A stretch of 64,000 nucleotides of DNA from Roseburia lenta (GTDB lineage: Bacteria > Bacillota > Clostridia > Lachnospirales > Lachnospiraceae). Positions 19,770 through 27,623 of this stretch are shown here, in pieces (position 1 is the first letter of the stretch; every line of letters starts with the position of its first letter). The position numbers were made by a program, and so were the translations under genes. The notes below the pieces were generated by a model. That model did no database searches. It saw only the letters and a program-made list of their open reading frames with translations, and had not been told where the DNA came from. The stretch lies in contig NZ_JACOPG010000001.1 of NCBI RefSeq assembly GCF_014287435.1, positions 248,001 to 312,000 of the forward strand. Direction: 5' to 3'.

Positions 19770-19784
19770 ATTTTTCAGATATTT
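19770..19784. promoter_or_regulatory. CodY-like box 1 upstream of the Lon-like ATPase operon
   Basis: ATTTTTCAGATATTT matches the CodY consensus AATTTTCWGAAAATT at 12 of 15 positions, reading the minus strand. It lies about 60 bases upstream of the -10. Weaker than box 2; the two are 59 bases apart. Confidence 0.45.
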
Positions 19785-19843
19785 TCCATATATCTTCTTT
19801 ATGATATTTTCTTTGCATGGCAAAAGTATGCTCTGTTCAATAT

Positions 19844-19858
19844 TATTTTCTGAATATT
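19844..19858. promoter_or_regulatory. CodY-like box 2 upstream of the Lon-like ATPase operon
   Basis: The minus strand reads AATATTCAGAAAATA, 13 of 15 matches to AATTTTCWGAAAATT. It lies between the tsf terminator and the ATPase promoter. codY itself is in this window. Confidence 0.5.
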
Positions 19859-19864
19859 TAACAA

Positions 19865-19911
19865 CAAAAAATAACCCCTACGAACCGTGTCACCACCATT
19901 CGTAAGGGTTA
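19865..19911 (-). terminator. Intrinsic terminator of the rpsB-tsf operon
   Basis: TAACCCTTACGAA on the minus strand (19899-19911) pairs with TTCGTAGGGGTTA (19872-19884) over 13 bp with one G-U pair and a 14-base loop, followed by a T run. It starts 32 bases after the tsf stop. Confidence 0.92.
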
Positions 19912-19942
19912 AAATCATTTCAATATTTAAGAAAAGATCCGA

Positions 19943-20881
19943 TTATGCGTTCATCTGTGCAGCAACTTCTGCAGCAAAATCTTCTTCCTTCTTCTCGATT
20001 CCTTCGCCTGTCTCGAAACGAACAAATCCTTTGATCTTGATGTTAGCGTTGTTAGCCTTAGCAACTTCATCTACATACTTAGAAACGATCTGCTTGCCAT
20101 CTTCAGCCTTAACATATACCTGATCAAGAAGTACAACTTCTTTTAATTCCTTGTTGATACGTCCCTTGATCATGCCTTCGATAACCTTCTCAGGCTTCTG
20201 AGACTCCTTAGGATCGTTAGCGATCTGTGCACGAAGGATCTCTTCTTCGTGAGCAAGATATTCATCACTTACTTCAGATCTGTCTGTGTACTTAGGATTT
20301 AATGCTGCAACCTGCATAGCAAGATTTCTAGCCATTTCCTTTACAGCATCGTTGATAACGTCTGTCTCAACGTCAACAAGAACACCAATCTTACCACCCA
20401 TGTGAACATAGTCAGCAACAAAACCGTTGTTCTCTTCTACCTGAGCGAAACGACGAATCTTTAAGTTCTCGCCGATAACAGCAATCTGGCTTGCAAGTTC
20501 TTCGTTTACAGTCTTTGTTGTATCAAGAGACCATGTCTCAGCCAGAAATCCTTCGATATCTGTAGCCTTTGTATCCATTGCCTGCGCAGCAACCTGTGCT
20601 ACATAGTTCTGGAACTTCTCGTTCTTAGCAACGAAGTCTGTCTCAGAGTTTACTTCTACGGCGACTGCCTTCTTTGCATCATCAGATACCTTTAATGCAA
20701 CGATACCTTCTGCTGCGATACGACCAGCCTTCTTCTCAGCCTTTGCAAGACCTTTCTTTGCAAGGTACTCTACTGCAGCGTCCATGTCGCCATCAGTCTC
20801 GCCAAGTGCCTTCTTACAATCCATCATACCTGCGCCTGTAAGTTCGCGCAGTTCCTTAACCATAGCTGCTGTAATAGCCAT
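19943..20881 (-). CDS. tsf: Translation elongation factor Ts
   Basis: EF-Ts is the nucleotide exchange factor for EF-Tu. The 312-residue protein starts MAITAAMVKELRELTGAGMM, contains the conserved DCKKAL and VEVNSETDFVAKNEKF motifs, and has the C-terminal coiled coil. I place the start at 20881, eight bases after GGAGG; the open frame extends to 20896 but the ribosome site overlaps there. It follows rpsB by 24 bases and is closed by a strong terminator. Confidence 0.97.
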   Translation of the reverse strand: MAITAAMVKELRELTGAGMMDCKKALGETDGDMDAAVEYLAKKGLAKAEKKAGRIAAEGIVALKVSDDAKKAVAVEVNSETDFVAKNEKFQNYVAQVAAQAMDTKATDIEGFLAETWSLDTTKTVNEELASQIAVIGENLKIRRFAQVEENNGFVADYVHMGGKIGVLVDVETDVINDAVKEMARNLAMQVAALNPKYTDRSEVSDEYLAHEEEILRAQIANDPKESQKPEKVIEGMIKGRINKELKEVVLLDQVYVKAEDGKQIVSKYVDEVAKANNANIKIKGFVRFETGEGIEKKEEDFAAEVAAQMNA

Positions 20882-20905
20882 TGTCATGTCCTCCAAATAA
20901 TAAAA

Positions 20906-21637
20906 TTATGCTTCTTCGTTCTCTTCTACTTCTTCTGCGTTATCTACATCAACAGTTCCCTGCTTTGCTTCGATAACAGCATCAGCCATCTTACCAACGA
21001 TAAGTTTTACGGCACGGATAGCATCGTCGTTACCCGGGATCACATAATCAAGTTCATCCGGATCACAGTTTGTATCTGCAATACCGATAAGTGGAATACC
21101 AAGTGCATGTGCTTCCTGTACGCAGATTCTTTCCTTCTTAGGGTCTACGATAAAGATAGCATCTGGGATTCTTCCCATATCCTTGATACCACCAAGGTTC
21201 TTCTGTAACTTCTCTAATTCCTTCTTGAGGTTTGTAACTTCCTTCTTAGGAAGAACATCAAATGTTCCATCTTCAGCCATTGCTTCGATCTCTTTTAATC
21301 TAGCAATTCTGCTCTCGATTGTCTTGAAGTTTGTAAGCATACCTCCAAGCCATCTCTCGTTTACATAGTACATACCGCAACGCTCAGCCTCCTGCTTGAT
21401 CGCATCCTGTGCCTGCTTCTTTGTACCAACAAAAAGAATTGTTCCACCCTGCTCTGCAATATCAAATACTGCATCGTAAGCTTCATCTACTTTACCTACA
21501 GACTTCTGCAAGTCAATGATATAGATACCATTTCTCTCTGTGTAGATGTAAGGAGCCATTTTAGGGTTCCATCTTCTTGTCTGATGTCCGAAATGAACAC
21601 CTGCCTCTAATAACTGCTTCATTGAAATAACACTCAT
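20906..21637 (-). CDS. rpsB: 30S ribosomal protein S2
   Basis: S2 binds late to the 30S platform and helps hold S1-like functions and the anti-SD region. The 243-residue product has the signature [20 protein letters not shown] and the later [20 protein letters not shown]. There is an acidic tail ([10 protein letters not shown]). The ribosome site AGGAGGTAAGAAA is close to ideal. Its own promoter and a folded leader lie upstream; the operon is rpsB-tsf. Confidence 0.98.
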   Translation of the reverse strand: MSVISMKQLLEAGVHFGHQTRRWNPKMAPYIYTERNGIYIIDLQKSVGKVDEAYDAVFDIAEQGGTILFVGTKKQAQDAIKQEAERCGMYYVNERWLGGMLTNFKTIESRIARLKEIEAMAEDGTFDVLPKKEVTNLKKELEKLQKNLGGIKDMGRIPDAIFIVDPKKERICVQEAHALGIPLIGIADTNCDPDELDYVIPGNDDAIRAVKLIVGKMADAVIEAKQGTVDVDNAEEVEENEEA

Positions 21638-21663
21638 TTTCTTACCTCCTGGTTATTTACTTC

Positions 21664-21724
21664 CACATAATTCATCTTGGTAAAAGACCCGTATTTTGGG
21701 CACCGATCTACCAATCCTTATGTG
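21664..21724 (-). ncRNA. Structured rpsB leader RNA (possible S2 autoregulatory element)
   Basis: The transcript can fold into one long interrupted hairpin: outer stem CACATAA/TTATGTG (21718-21724 with 21664-21670, 7 bp), middle stem TTGGTA/TACCAA (21709-21714 with 21677-21682, 6 bp), and inner stem GCCC/GGGT (21698-21701 with 21687-21690), with small internal loops between. It sits between the promoter and the ribosome site. The nested perfect stems are seen directly; a role in feedback control by S2 is inference from other ribosomal protein leaders. Confidence 0.6.
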
Positions 21725-21747
21725 TGATTAATTTTGAGCCGTTGACA

Positions 21748-21776
21748 ATTATATCACAGCCCCCATGGCATTGCAA
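21748..21776 (-). promoter_or_regulatory. Sigma-A promoter of rpsB-tsf
   Basis: TTGCAA (21771-21776), a 17-base spacer and TATAAT (21748-21753), with TGA in front of the -10 making it extended. The expected start site near 21741 gives a leader of about 104 bases. The -35 lies only ten bases after the stop of the last fla/che gene. Confidence 0.88.
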
Positions 21777-21785
21777 GGACTTTTT

Positions 21786-22271
21786 CTACTGTGCCTGCTT
21801 GGTCGTCAGCAATTCTCCGATCTCAAGAAAAGTGGCTCCCTCCGGGATCTGATAGGTCCCCGGCAAAAGTTGATTGTCCAGATCCTGGTCTGAAAGATAG
21901 AGATCAAACGACTTGGCATTATCGACAAGTCCTACCTCCTGCAAATGCTGTGCGATCGTAGCCGATGTATCGCCGGATGCGATCGTAAATTCTATGACAT
22001 TCTTTTGACCGCCATCTTCTGATGTCGTTGCATCATCCGTATTGCTGTCACTTGCATCGGCATCATCCTTTTGATCCTTTGCTGTCTTTGTATCTTTTTT
22101 ATCTGCACTGTCGCTATCATCCGCCGGCATTTCCATGCCCAGTGCCTCTGCCTTTTGCATGATCTCATCATCCGAAAGCGTCGGCTTATAAACGGCAAAT
22201 GCGATCGTAAAGATCAGGGTCGTCAGGATCACGCCAATTCCGGCTCCCCGTAAATAATATTTAAACCTCAT
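21786..22271 (-). CDS. MltG/YceG-like membrane protein lacking the transglycosylase domain
   Basis: A 161-residue protein starting MRFKYYLRGAG with one membrane helix (about 10-30), then a low-complexity acidic Asp/Ser/Lys/Thr-rich linker (about 55-95), then a segment reading FTIASGDTSATIAQHLQEVG, VDNAKSFDLYLSD and LLPGTYQIPEGATFLEIGEL. That tail matches the small LysM-like subdomain at the front of MltG lytic transglycosylases, and the protein ends there with no catalytic domain. The start at 22271 has AGGAG seven bases before; it overlaps the end of the SwrB-like gene by 11 bases. Last gene of the fla/che cluster. Role unknown; wall binding is inference. Confidence 0.75.
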   Translation of the reverse strand: MRFKYYLRGAGIGVILTTLIFTIAFAVYKPTLSDDEIMQKAEALGMEMPADDSDSADKKDTKTAKDQKDDADASDSNTDDATTSEDGGQKNVIEFTIASGDTSATIAQHLQEVGLVDNAKSFDLYLSDQDLDNQLLPGTYQIPEGATFLEIGELLTTKQAQ

Positions 22272-22974
22272 GTGCCTGCTCCTCACCAAACAATCCCAAG
22301 ACCAGTTTGACCTCGCCCAGACCTCTGCCCAACTGCTTGGCGATCTCCACCTCACTCATGCCTTCTTTATACATAGAAAGGATCTGTGCATTCTTCTTGG
22401 GTTCCGTCGTCTGTTCTTTTTCATCCTCTGTGACTACCTGTGAACGGAAAGCATCTTCTAAAGAAGTCTGCTTTTCTTCCTGCGACGCCATTTCTTCCTC
22501 TAAGGTCTCTGCCTCCGCGTCCATAGAAACACCGGTCACCTGCAACTTGTCATCCAGTGTCTCCTCCATCTGTGCGACCGCAGACTGCATCAGGGTCAGT
22601 TCCTTCATGAGTTCTGTCACCCGCTCCTGCTTGTCATTTAGCATATCGTACAAAAAGACGATCTCATCATGCGACTTGTTCATGGATGTAAGCACCGTAT
22701 CCGAATACTCGCTGATGGCTAAGATCTTTTCATTGGTCTCCTTTTCTCCGCCACGCTCGATCTGTGCCACGGCATCCTCGACCTTATCCTGGATCTTTTC
22801 ATCGATCTGTGCCGAAGCGTCCTGCATTCTGGCATCCAAGATCACTTTGATCTCCTGCTCGCTCATTTTCTTCATTTCTTCCAGATCTGCTTTCGATAAC
22901 TTTTCCGAAACAAAAAAACTACCGATCAGGCAGACCATGCCAATCACGATCATGGCAATCTGTAACCCTGTCAT
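22261..22974 (-). CDS. SwrB-like membrane coiled-coil protein (DUF6115 type)
   Basis: The 237-residue protein has an N-terminal membrane helix (about 5-23), a long charged coiled coil (about 27-195), and a C-terminal helix-turn-helix-like motif with ILSMYKEGMSEVEIAKQLGR then GEVKLVLGLFG. This layout, and the place after sigD and before rpsB, matches Bacillus SwrB, which promotes flagellar export apparatus assembly. Sequence identity outside the C-terminal motif is not obvious, so I call it SwrB-like by architecture and position. AAGGAG precedes the ATG. Confidence 0.7.
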   Translation of the reverse strand: MTGLQIAMIVIGMVCLIGSFFVSEKLSKADLEEMKKMSEQEIKVILDARMQDASAQIDEKIQDKVEDAVAQIERGGEKETNEKILAISEYSDTVLTSMNKSHDEIVFLYDMLNDKQERVTELMKELTLMQSAVAQMEETLDDKLQVTGVSMDAEAETLEEEMASQEEKQTSLEDAFRSQVVTEDEKEQTTEPKKNAQILSMYKEGMSEVEIAKQLGRGLGEVKLVLGLFGEEQAHEV

Positions 22975-22986
22975 TTCCTGTGCTCC

Positions 22987-23310
22987 TTATATCTTGATAT
23001 CAAACGAAGGCTGTCCCGTCTTGATGCGCACGACACCATCGCTATCCATGTGTTTTTTCTTTCTGGCTCTCTTTCGCCCCTTGGCATCATAGCCTCTGCC
23101 ATTGCCCTCGCCGTCTTCATAATTATACTCATGCTGCTGGGATTTTTCCATCTGTTGCACCATAGAACTGGCATTCTGCTCCTCGTGCATGACCGCGACC
23201 TGCACATTCTGCTGTTGCAGATTGGCTTTGTTATCTTCATTCGCCTTTGCCTGAGAAACCTCATGCGTATTCTGAATCATTCCGTTGAAATCCACCGGTC
23301 GAATTGACAT
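22987..23310 (-). CDS. Uncharacterised small flagellar-cluster protein
   Basis: I do not recognise this 107-residue protein. It begins MSIRPVDFNGMIQNTHEV, has no signal peptide or membrane helix, is rich in Gln/Asn/Glu and has a strongly basic patch GRKRARKKKH at about 77-86, before the tail FDIKI. The start has AAGGAG. It lies 16 bases after the FapA-like gene and 12 before the SwrB-like gene, so it is surely co-transcribed. The N-terminal pattern (PVDFNG, then coiled-coil-like Gln-rich helix) looks like an adaptor, but that is a guess. Confidence 0.7.
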   Translation of the reverse strand: MSIRPVDFNGMIQNTHEVSQAKANEDNKANLQQQNVQVAVMHEEQNASSMVQQMEKSQQHEYNYEDGEGNGRGYDAKGRKRARKKKHMDSDGVVRIKTGQPSFDIKI

Positions 23311-23326
23311 AAGACATCACTCCTTA

Positions 23327-24925
23327 TTACATGTTGTTGATGACGATCTCGCCGTTTTTGCGTTCCAGACAACAGAAAGATCGTTTTTCCTGCATCACGC
23401 AGGAGGCATCTGAAATGCTGATCTGCGTTCCCGGATAAATATCCTTTTTGACCACCACTTTTGCATGCGTTCCCGTCATCATCTCACGCTGCAAGGCTTC
23501 GTATTCTGTCTGATTTGCCTCCAGTTGCCGCTTGGCTTCATTGACCGTCGCAAGGATCTGTGTAAAGTAGATTTTATGTTTTGCATCTAAAGGCTGACCT
23601 GTCTTGACATAGGCAACGTACTTTTCCATGACCGGGCGATATTTTTCCAAGGTCTTTTTGTCTTCTGCAATATCCTTTTGCAACTGGTTGAATCGTTCCT
23701 TTTTCTCCGGCGGCATACCGACCTCGATCACGGTATGTGCTCCCATGGAAGAACCGATGCTGTTTGCCTCGACCTTTCCACCGGCGCGGATCACACCGCC
23801 ATTGATAAATCCTTTTTTTTCTGCCACAATGACATCTTCACCGGCAGAAACTTCACTATAGATAATGGAACCGGTCTCCACATAACCACCGGCAAAGACC
23901 TTGGCGTTTTCAATGTATTTGGTGATGACATTGCCTTTTGCCTCTAGCAGTCCGCGCTGCATCCCCTGGATACCGCACTGGACGATGATGTCACCACCTG
24001 CCTGTAACATGGCATCTTCCACACTGCCGTCAACCACGATATCGCCCCGCGAGGTCACGACAAATCCACCACGTACGCTTCCATGGATATGCACACTTCC
24101 GGCATAATTGATATCACCTGTAGAGGTATCTACATCCGCCTGCACTTCATACACATCCGATACAAAGACCTTGCCGCCCGTCAAAGATACATGTCCGGTC
24201 ACATCGGAAAACAGATGCAGTCCGTCCTCGGAGATAGAAATATTTCTTCCGTATTCCAAGACTTTATTTTTGACCGATCTCGGCGGCAGCGCCTTGCCAA
24301 AGACATCCATGCCCGGCTCGCCCTCGTCCACCGGATGAAGTGTCGCCAGTTTGTCTCCCTTTTCGACCGCACAGATCGTATTTAAGGCATGATAATCGAC
24401 CGAGCCATCCTCATTGTGCTTTGGTTTTAAGGATGGATTGATGTTAAAAAAGTATTCTATCTTTGCGTCATGTCCGTGGCGCGGCTGCTTGCCCTCTGCG
24501 ACCACGATCTGTGTGCAATAGATGGGATTTGCCAGAAAATCTGCAATATTTTCCTGACAGATGCCAAAGCGTATCCCCATCCCCTTAAGATAAGCAAGAA
24601 TATCCTGCTCATTTAAGGAAGCGCCGCCCTGTGACGGCGGATAAAAGGTTGCCGTGATCTTCATCTTATCCAAAGAGCAATGCATATGCATGGTCTCCGC
24701 AAACTCCAGTCCGTCTCCACTACCTACCGGCACCACGCAATCGCTTCCCATAGCGATTGCCTCCGCCAGTTCGCGCTCCCTGTAGCCGCTGATCCCATGA
24801 TCGTCCAAAAAAGAAGCCAGTTCCTTATAAGAAACTGGCACACCTTCTGCTTTTGGCGCAAAGAGATGGCATACGGCTAATTGCTCTTTCCAAGTAATTC
24901 TAAAATACCCATTCCGTTGCTCCAT
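23327..24925 (-). CDS. FapA/DUF342 family flagellar-cluster protein
   Basis: A 532-residue protein with an N-terminal helical and alpha/beta region (1-230), a polymeric beta-helix domain (about 230-400: runs such as DINYAGSVHIHGSVRGGFVV and GDIVVDGSVEDAMLQAGGD), a coiled coil (about 410-480), and a short beta tail. This is the DUF342/FapA layout; FapA in Vibrio affects polar flagellum assembly and in other species controls cell surface organisation. It follows sigD by nine bases. It resembles the bactofilin at 11810 in using parallel beta repeats, but is a separate family. Confidence 0.85.
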   Translation of the reverse strand: MEQRNGYFRITWKEQLAVCHLFAPKAEGVPVSYKELASFLDDHGISGYRERELAEAIAMGSDCVVPVGSGDGLEFAETMHMHCSLDKMKITATFYPPSQGGASLNEQDILAYLKGMGIRFGICQENIADFLANPIYCTQIVVAEGKQPRHGHDAKIEYFFNINPSLKPKHNEDGSVDYHALNTICAVEKGDKLATLHPVDEGEPGMDVFGKALPPRSVKNKVLEYGRNISISEDGLHLFSDVTGHVSLTGGKVFVSDVYEVQADVDTSTGDINYAGSVHIHGSVRGGFVVTSRGDIVVDGSVEDAMLQAGGDIIVQCGIQGMQRGLLEAKGNVITKYIENAKVFAGGYVETGSIIYSEVSAGEDVIVAEKKGFINGGVIRAGGKVEANSIGSSMGAHTVIEVGMPPEKKERFNQLQKDIAEDKKTLEKYRPVMEKYVAYVKTGQPLDAKHKIYFTQILATVNEAKRQLEANQTEYEALQREMMTGTHAKVVVKKDIYPGTQISISDASCVMQEKRSFCCLERKNGEIVINNM

Positions 24926-24934
24926 AAAAGCCCC

Positions 24935-25705
24935 CTATTCAATATTTGTCAGGATCCCCAGATAATTGCCCATGCGCTTGCGCAGCTTTGCGATCGCTTT
25001 TGTATGTAATTGGGACACTCTGGACTCTGATACCTCAAGTACCATACTGATTTCCTTTAAGGTAAGATCCTCATAATAATACATCAACACAACTTTGCGT
25101 TCTTTTTCTGTCAAGGTCTCCAATGCCTCAGAAAGCATCTGCTTTAATTCCTGCTTGGAGATCATTTCCTCCGGCTGGATGAAATGCGAATTGCGATGCG
25201 TATCCATCGCCGGTTCTGTGCCTTGCTCGACAAATTCGTTCAAAGACACCACATTGGTCACTTTTAACTGTGACTGCCAGTCTACAAGTTCATCCTCGGA
25301 TAAGCCAAGTTCTGCGGCGATCTCCTCATCTGTAGCGGTCTTTCCGGTACGCATCTCCACCACCTTGACGGCTTCGTCGATCTTTTTTTGCTTTTGTCTT
25401 ACCGTTCTCGGTATCCAATCCATCTTTCGAATCTGATCTAAGATAGATCCCCGGATACGCAGGCTGGCATAGGTCTCAAACTTTACATCCTTGCCAAGAT
25501 CGAACTTGTCGATCGCATCGATCAAGCCAAAAACACCATAACTGACCAGATCGTCAAACTCCACGTTATTGCCCAGATACATGCTAAGACGTCCGGCAAC
25601 GACTTTTACAAGCGGCGCATATTCGATTATAATCTGCTCTCTTATCTCCGGTGTGGGCTTTTTTTGAAAAGCTTCCCACAACTTCTCTTTGTCAACCGTC
25701 TTCAT
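24935..25705 (-). CDS. sigD: RNA polymerase sigma factor SigD/FliA (sigma-28)
   Basis: SigD directs late flagellar and chemotaxis transcription. The 256-residue protein has region 2 (NNVEFDDLVSYGVFGLIDAI, then FDLGKDVKFETYASLRIRGS), region 3 with DWIPRTVRQKQ, and region 4 with EKERKVVLMYYYEDLTLKEI and SESRVSQLHTKAI. The position near the end of fla/che matches Bacillus. No gene in the window encodes FlgM, the usual anti-sigma. It lies 21 bases after the small two-helix gene. Confidence 0.96.
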   Translation of the reverse strand: MKTVDKEKLWEAFQKKPTPEIREQIIIEYAPLVKVVAGRLSMYLGNNVEFDDLVSYGVFGLIDAIDKFDLGKDVKFETYASLRIRGSILDQIRKMDWIPRTVRQKQKKIDEAVKVVEMRTGKTATDEEIAAELGLSEDELVDWQSQLKVTNVVSLNEFVEQGTEPAMDTHRNSHFIQPEEMISKQELKQMLSEALETLTEKERKVVLMYYYEDLTLKEISMVLEVSESRVSQLHTKAIAKLRKRMGNYLGILTNIE

Positions 25706-25726
25706 CTATGTGTCTGCCCCCGACGT

Positions 25727-25999
25727 TTATTCTTCTTCCTGGTCTGTCTTATCCTCCGAGTCTGCGCTATCATCCTCTGCCGCTTCCCCGGACTCGCTAT
25801 CCTCTGTATCTTCTTCCATGACACGGAAGGAACGATCCAGAAGTACCTTGATCCCTGTACCGATCAATGCAAAACATATCACAGCAATGAACAGTCTTTT
25901 GGTATAAACAGAAAAGGATACATCCTGGATGGCAGAAACCAAACATGTGATTCCAGCCGCTAATAGAGTTATAATGATCGGAATCTGTTTTGTTTTCAT
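25727..25999 (-). CDS. Small two-helix membrane protein, unknown
   Basis: A 90-residue protein with two hydrophobic helices (about 6-24 and 32-51) and a very acidic tail from about 60 (EEDTEDSESGEAAEDD). I do not recognise a family. It sits between cheD (10 bases) and sigD (21 bases), with an AGGA ribosome site, so it belongs to the flagellar operon. The topology, with both termini probably cytoplasmic, could suit a membrane scaffold; this is inference. Confidence 0.72.
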   Translation of the reverse strand: MKTKQIPIIITLLAAGITCLVSAIQDVSFSVYTKRLFIAVICFALIGTGIKVLLDRSFRVMEEDTEDSESGEAAEDDSADSEDKTDQEEE

Positions 26000-26009
26000 A
26001 GGTCCTCCA

Positions 26010-26498
26010 TCAGATGTATTTTTCCTGTCTACCGACGGACTTGATCAAGAACTGTCCTGTCTCACTGTATAATTCTACGGTCCGTCCAAAATTCAATCCG
26101 GTATCTTCCGCGATCAGCGGAATCCCCAGTGCCTTTAACTTGGCTCTGGATGCAATGGCATTTTTCTCTCCGATATTGGTTCCCGGCGAACTGGCATTGC
26201 TGAGTTCAAACATCTTGGCACCACCGGCGATCTTGGCTACTAATTTGCTGCGGTTTGCTCCCGCCTTTATCATATCATCGTATAACTTTTGTATTCCCGT
26301 ATCGGCAAATTTGGCAATATTGGAATTATTTCTGATCTGTGTACTATCCGGTAACATGATATGTGCTAGTCCACTGATCTTTGTCGTCGGGTCATACAGG
26401 GCAATCCCGATACATGACCCAAGTCCAATGGTGGTAAGCACATCCGGCGACTTACAGATATTCAGATCTGCCATACCGACTTTTATAACTTGTCCCAT
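26010..26498 (-). CDS. cheD: Chemoreceptor glutamine deamidase CheD
   Basis: CheD deamidates receptor glutamines and, in Bacillus-type systems, binds CheC to form an adaptation feedback loop. The 162-residue protein has the catalytic Cys in GLGSCIGIALYD and the His in GLAHIMLPDS, plus KIAGGAKMF and NFGRTVELYSETG. It starts eight bases after cheC's end. Confidence 0.95.
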   Translation of the reverse strand: MGQVIKVGMADLNICKSPDVLTTIGLGSCIGIALYDPTTKISGLAHIMLPDSTQIRNNSNIAKFADTGIQKLYDDMIKAGANRSKLVAKIAGGAKMFELSNASSPGTNIGEKNAIASRAKLKALGIPLIAEDTGLNFGRTVELYSETGQFLIKSVGRQEKYI

Positions 26499-26507
26499 AG
26501 ACTCCCC

Positions 26508-27122
26508 CTATAATGGCAATCCAAGTGAAGATAAGATCTTCTCGTAGGATTCTTCTTCCGGCATCAAAATGAAATAGCCGTTGATCTGCAGTTCATCGCT
26601 GAACTCCGTCTTAATCATAAGGGCGTTGTCTCCAAACATACCAAACTGAATGGCTGGCACACTCAAGATGGCTGCTGCCATATCCACCGCTACGAAAGGT
26701 ACGGTCGGTGTGATCGTAAGCCCGGTCAGACCGGACAAAGCAGAAAGATAAGATCCTGCTATGATGTTACCGACTTCTTTGACTGCGGACAGATCCATTT
26801 CGTCAAAATCTTCCATGTAATCATCCGGACGCATCATCAGGCGGTTGACAATATGATGTGCAGACTCCATGTCCATCAAAAACATCATGCTGCCATCAAT
26901 ATCACTGCCAACACCAAGCATGATGCCGACGATGACCTCGTCCTCTGCTCCGATCGATGTTCCGATCTCTTCCACCGGCAAAAACTGTACCTGTGGAACA
27001 CTCATATCAATACGAAGTCCAAGCATATCAGCAACAGCGGTCGTTGCATTGCCTGCACCGATGTTACCGATCTCTGCTAAGACATCACGGTATTTTTCAT
27101 TTACTTCCTGTAAACTAATCAT
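26508..27122 (-). CDS. cheC: CheY-P phosphatase CheC
   Basis: CheC removes phosphate from CheY-P and partners CheD. The 204-residue protein holds the two expected active-site helices, EIGNIGAGNATTAVADML (about 17-34) and EVGNIIAGSYLSALSG (about 116-131), each with the Glu-x-x-Asn pair. So both sites look competent. It lies between cheW and cheD. Together with FliY it gives two CheC-like phosphatases in this cluster. Confidence 0.95.
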   Translation of the reverse strand: MISLQEVNEKYRDVLAEIGNIGAGNATTAVADMLGLRIDMSVPQVQFLPVEEIGTSIGAEDEVIVGIMLGVGSDIDGSMMFLMDMESAHHIVNRLMMRPDDYMEDFDEMDLSAVKEVGNIIAGSYLSALSGLTGLTITPTVPFVAVDMAAAILSVPAIQFGMFGDNALMIKTEFSDELQINGYFILMPEEESYEKILSSLGLPL

Positions 27123-27136
27123 GTATTCCTCCCGCT

Positions 27137-27607
27137 TTATGAAGCATCTACTTCATCTAAGATAGATGAGATTTCAAGGATAGAGATCAGTTCATCTCCA
27201 TTCTTTCCAATGCCGTTGATGTACTGTGTCTTGTCTGACTGCGAGTTCTGTGTATTGCGGTCGATCTCATCCTCTGCAAGAGCAATGACTTCCTTGACCT
27301 CATCCACAACGATACCGACCAGTCCCTGCTCCTCTGTCTTTAAGATGATGATACGGGTAATGTCTGTAAAGACATCATCCTCCAGGTTCATCTTGCGACG
27401 CAGACTCATCAGTGGAACGATCTCACCACGCAGGTTGATAACGCCGATATAATGTGCCGGAGCCTTTGGCACACGTGTGATCTTGCACATGCGCACGATA
27501 TTATCTACATAGGAAATATCCAGACCATACTGCTCATTTCCGATGGATACAACTATATATTGTACAGTTTCTTTTTCTACAACATCTAATCCGTTTTCGT
27601 CTTTCAT
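27137..27607 (-). CDS. cheW: Chemotaxis coupling protein CheW
   Basis: CheW links chemoreceptors to CheA. The 156-residue protein is a single CheW SH3-like double barrel with VSIGNEQYGLDISYVDNIVR, the conserved NLRGEIVPLMSLRRKM and GLVGIVVDEVKEVI. It follows cheA by 16 bases. No CheV-type hybrid is seen in this window. Confidence 0.96.
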   Translation of the reverse strand: MKDENGLDVVEKETVQYIVVSIGNEQYGLDISYVDNIVRMCKITRVPKAPAHYIGVINLRGEIVPLMSLRRKMNLEDDVFTDITRIIILKTEEQGLVGIVVDEVKEVIALAEDEIDRNTQNSQSDKTQYINGIGKNGDELISILEISSILDEVDAS

Positions 27608-27623
27608 GTCCTTCTACCCCCTA

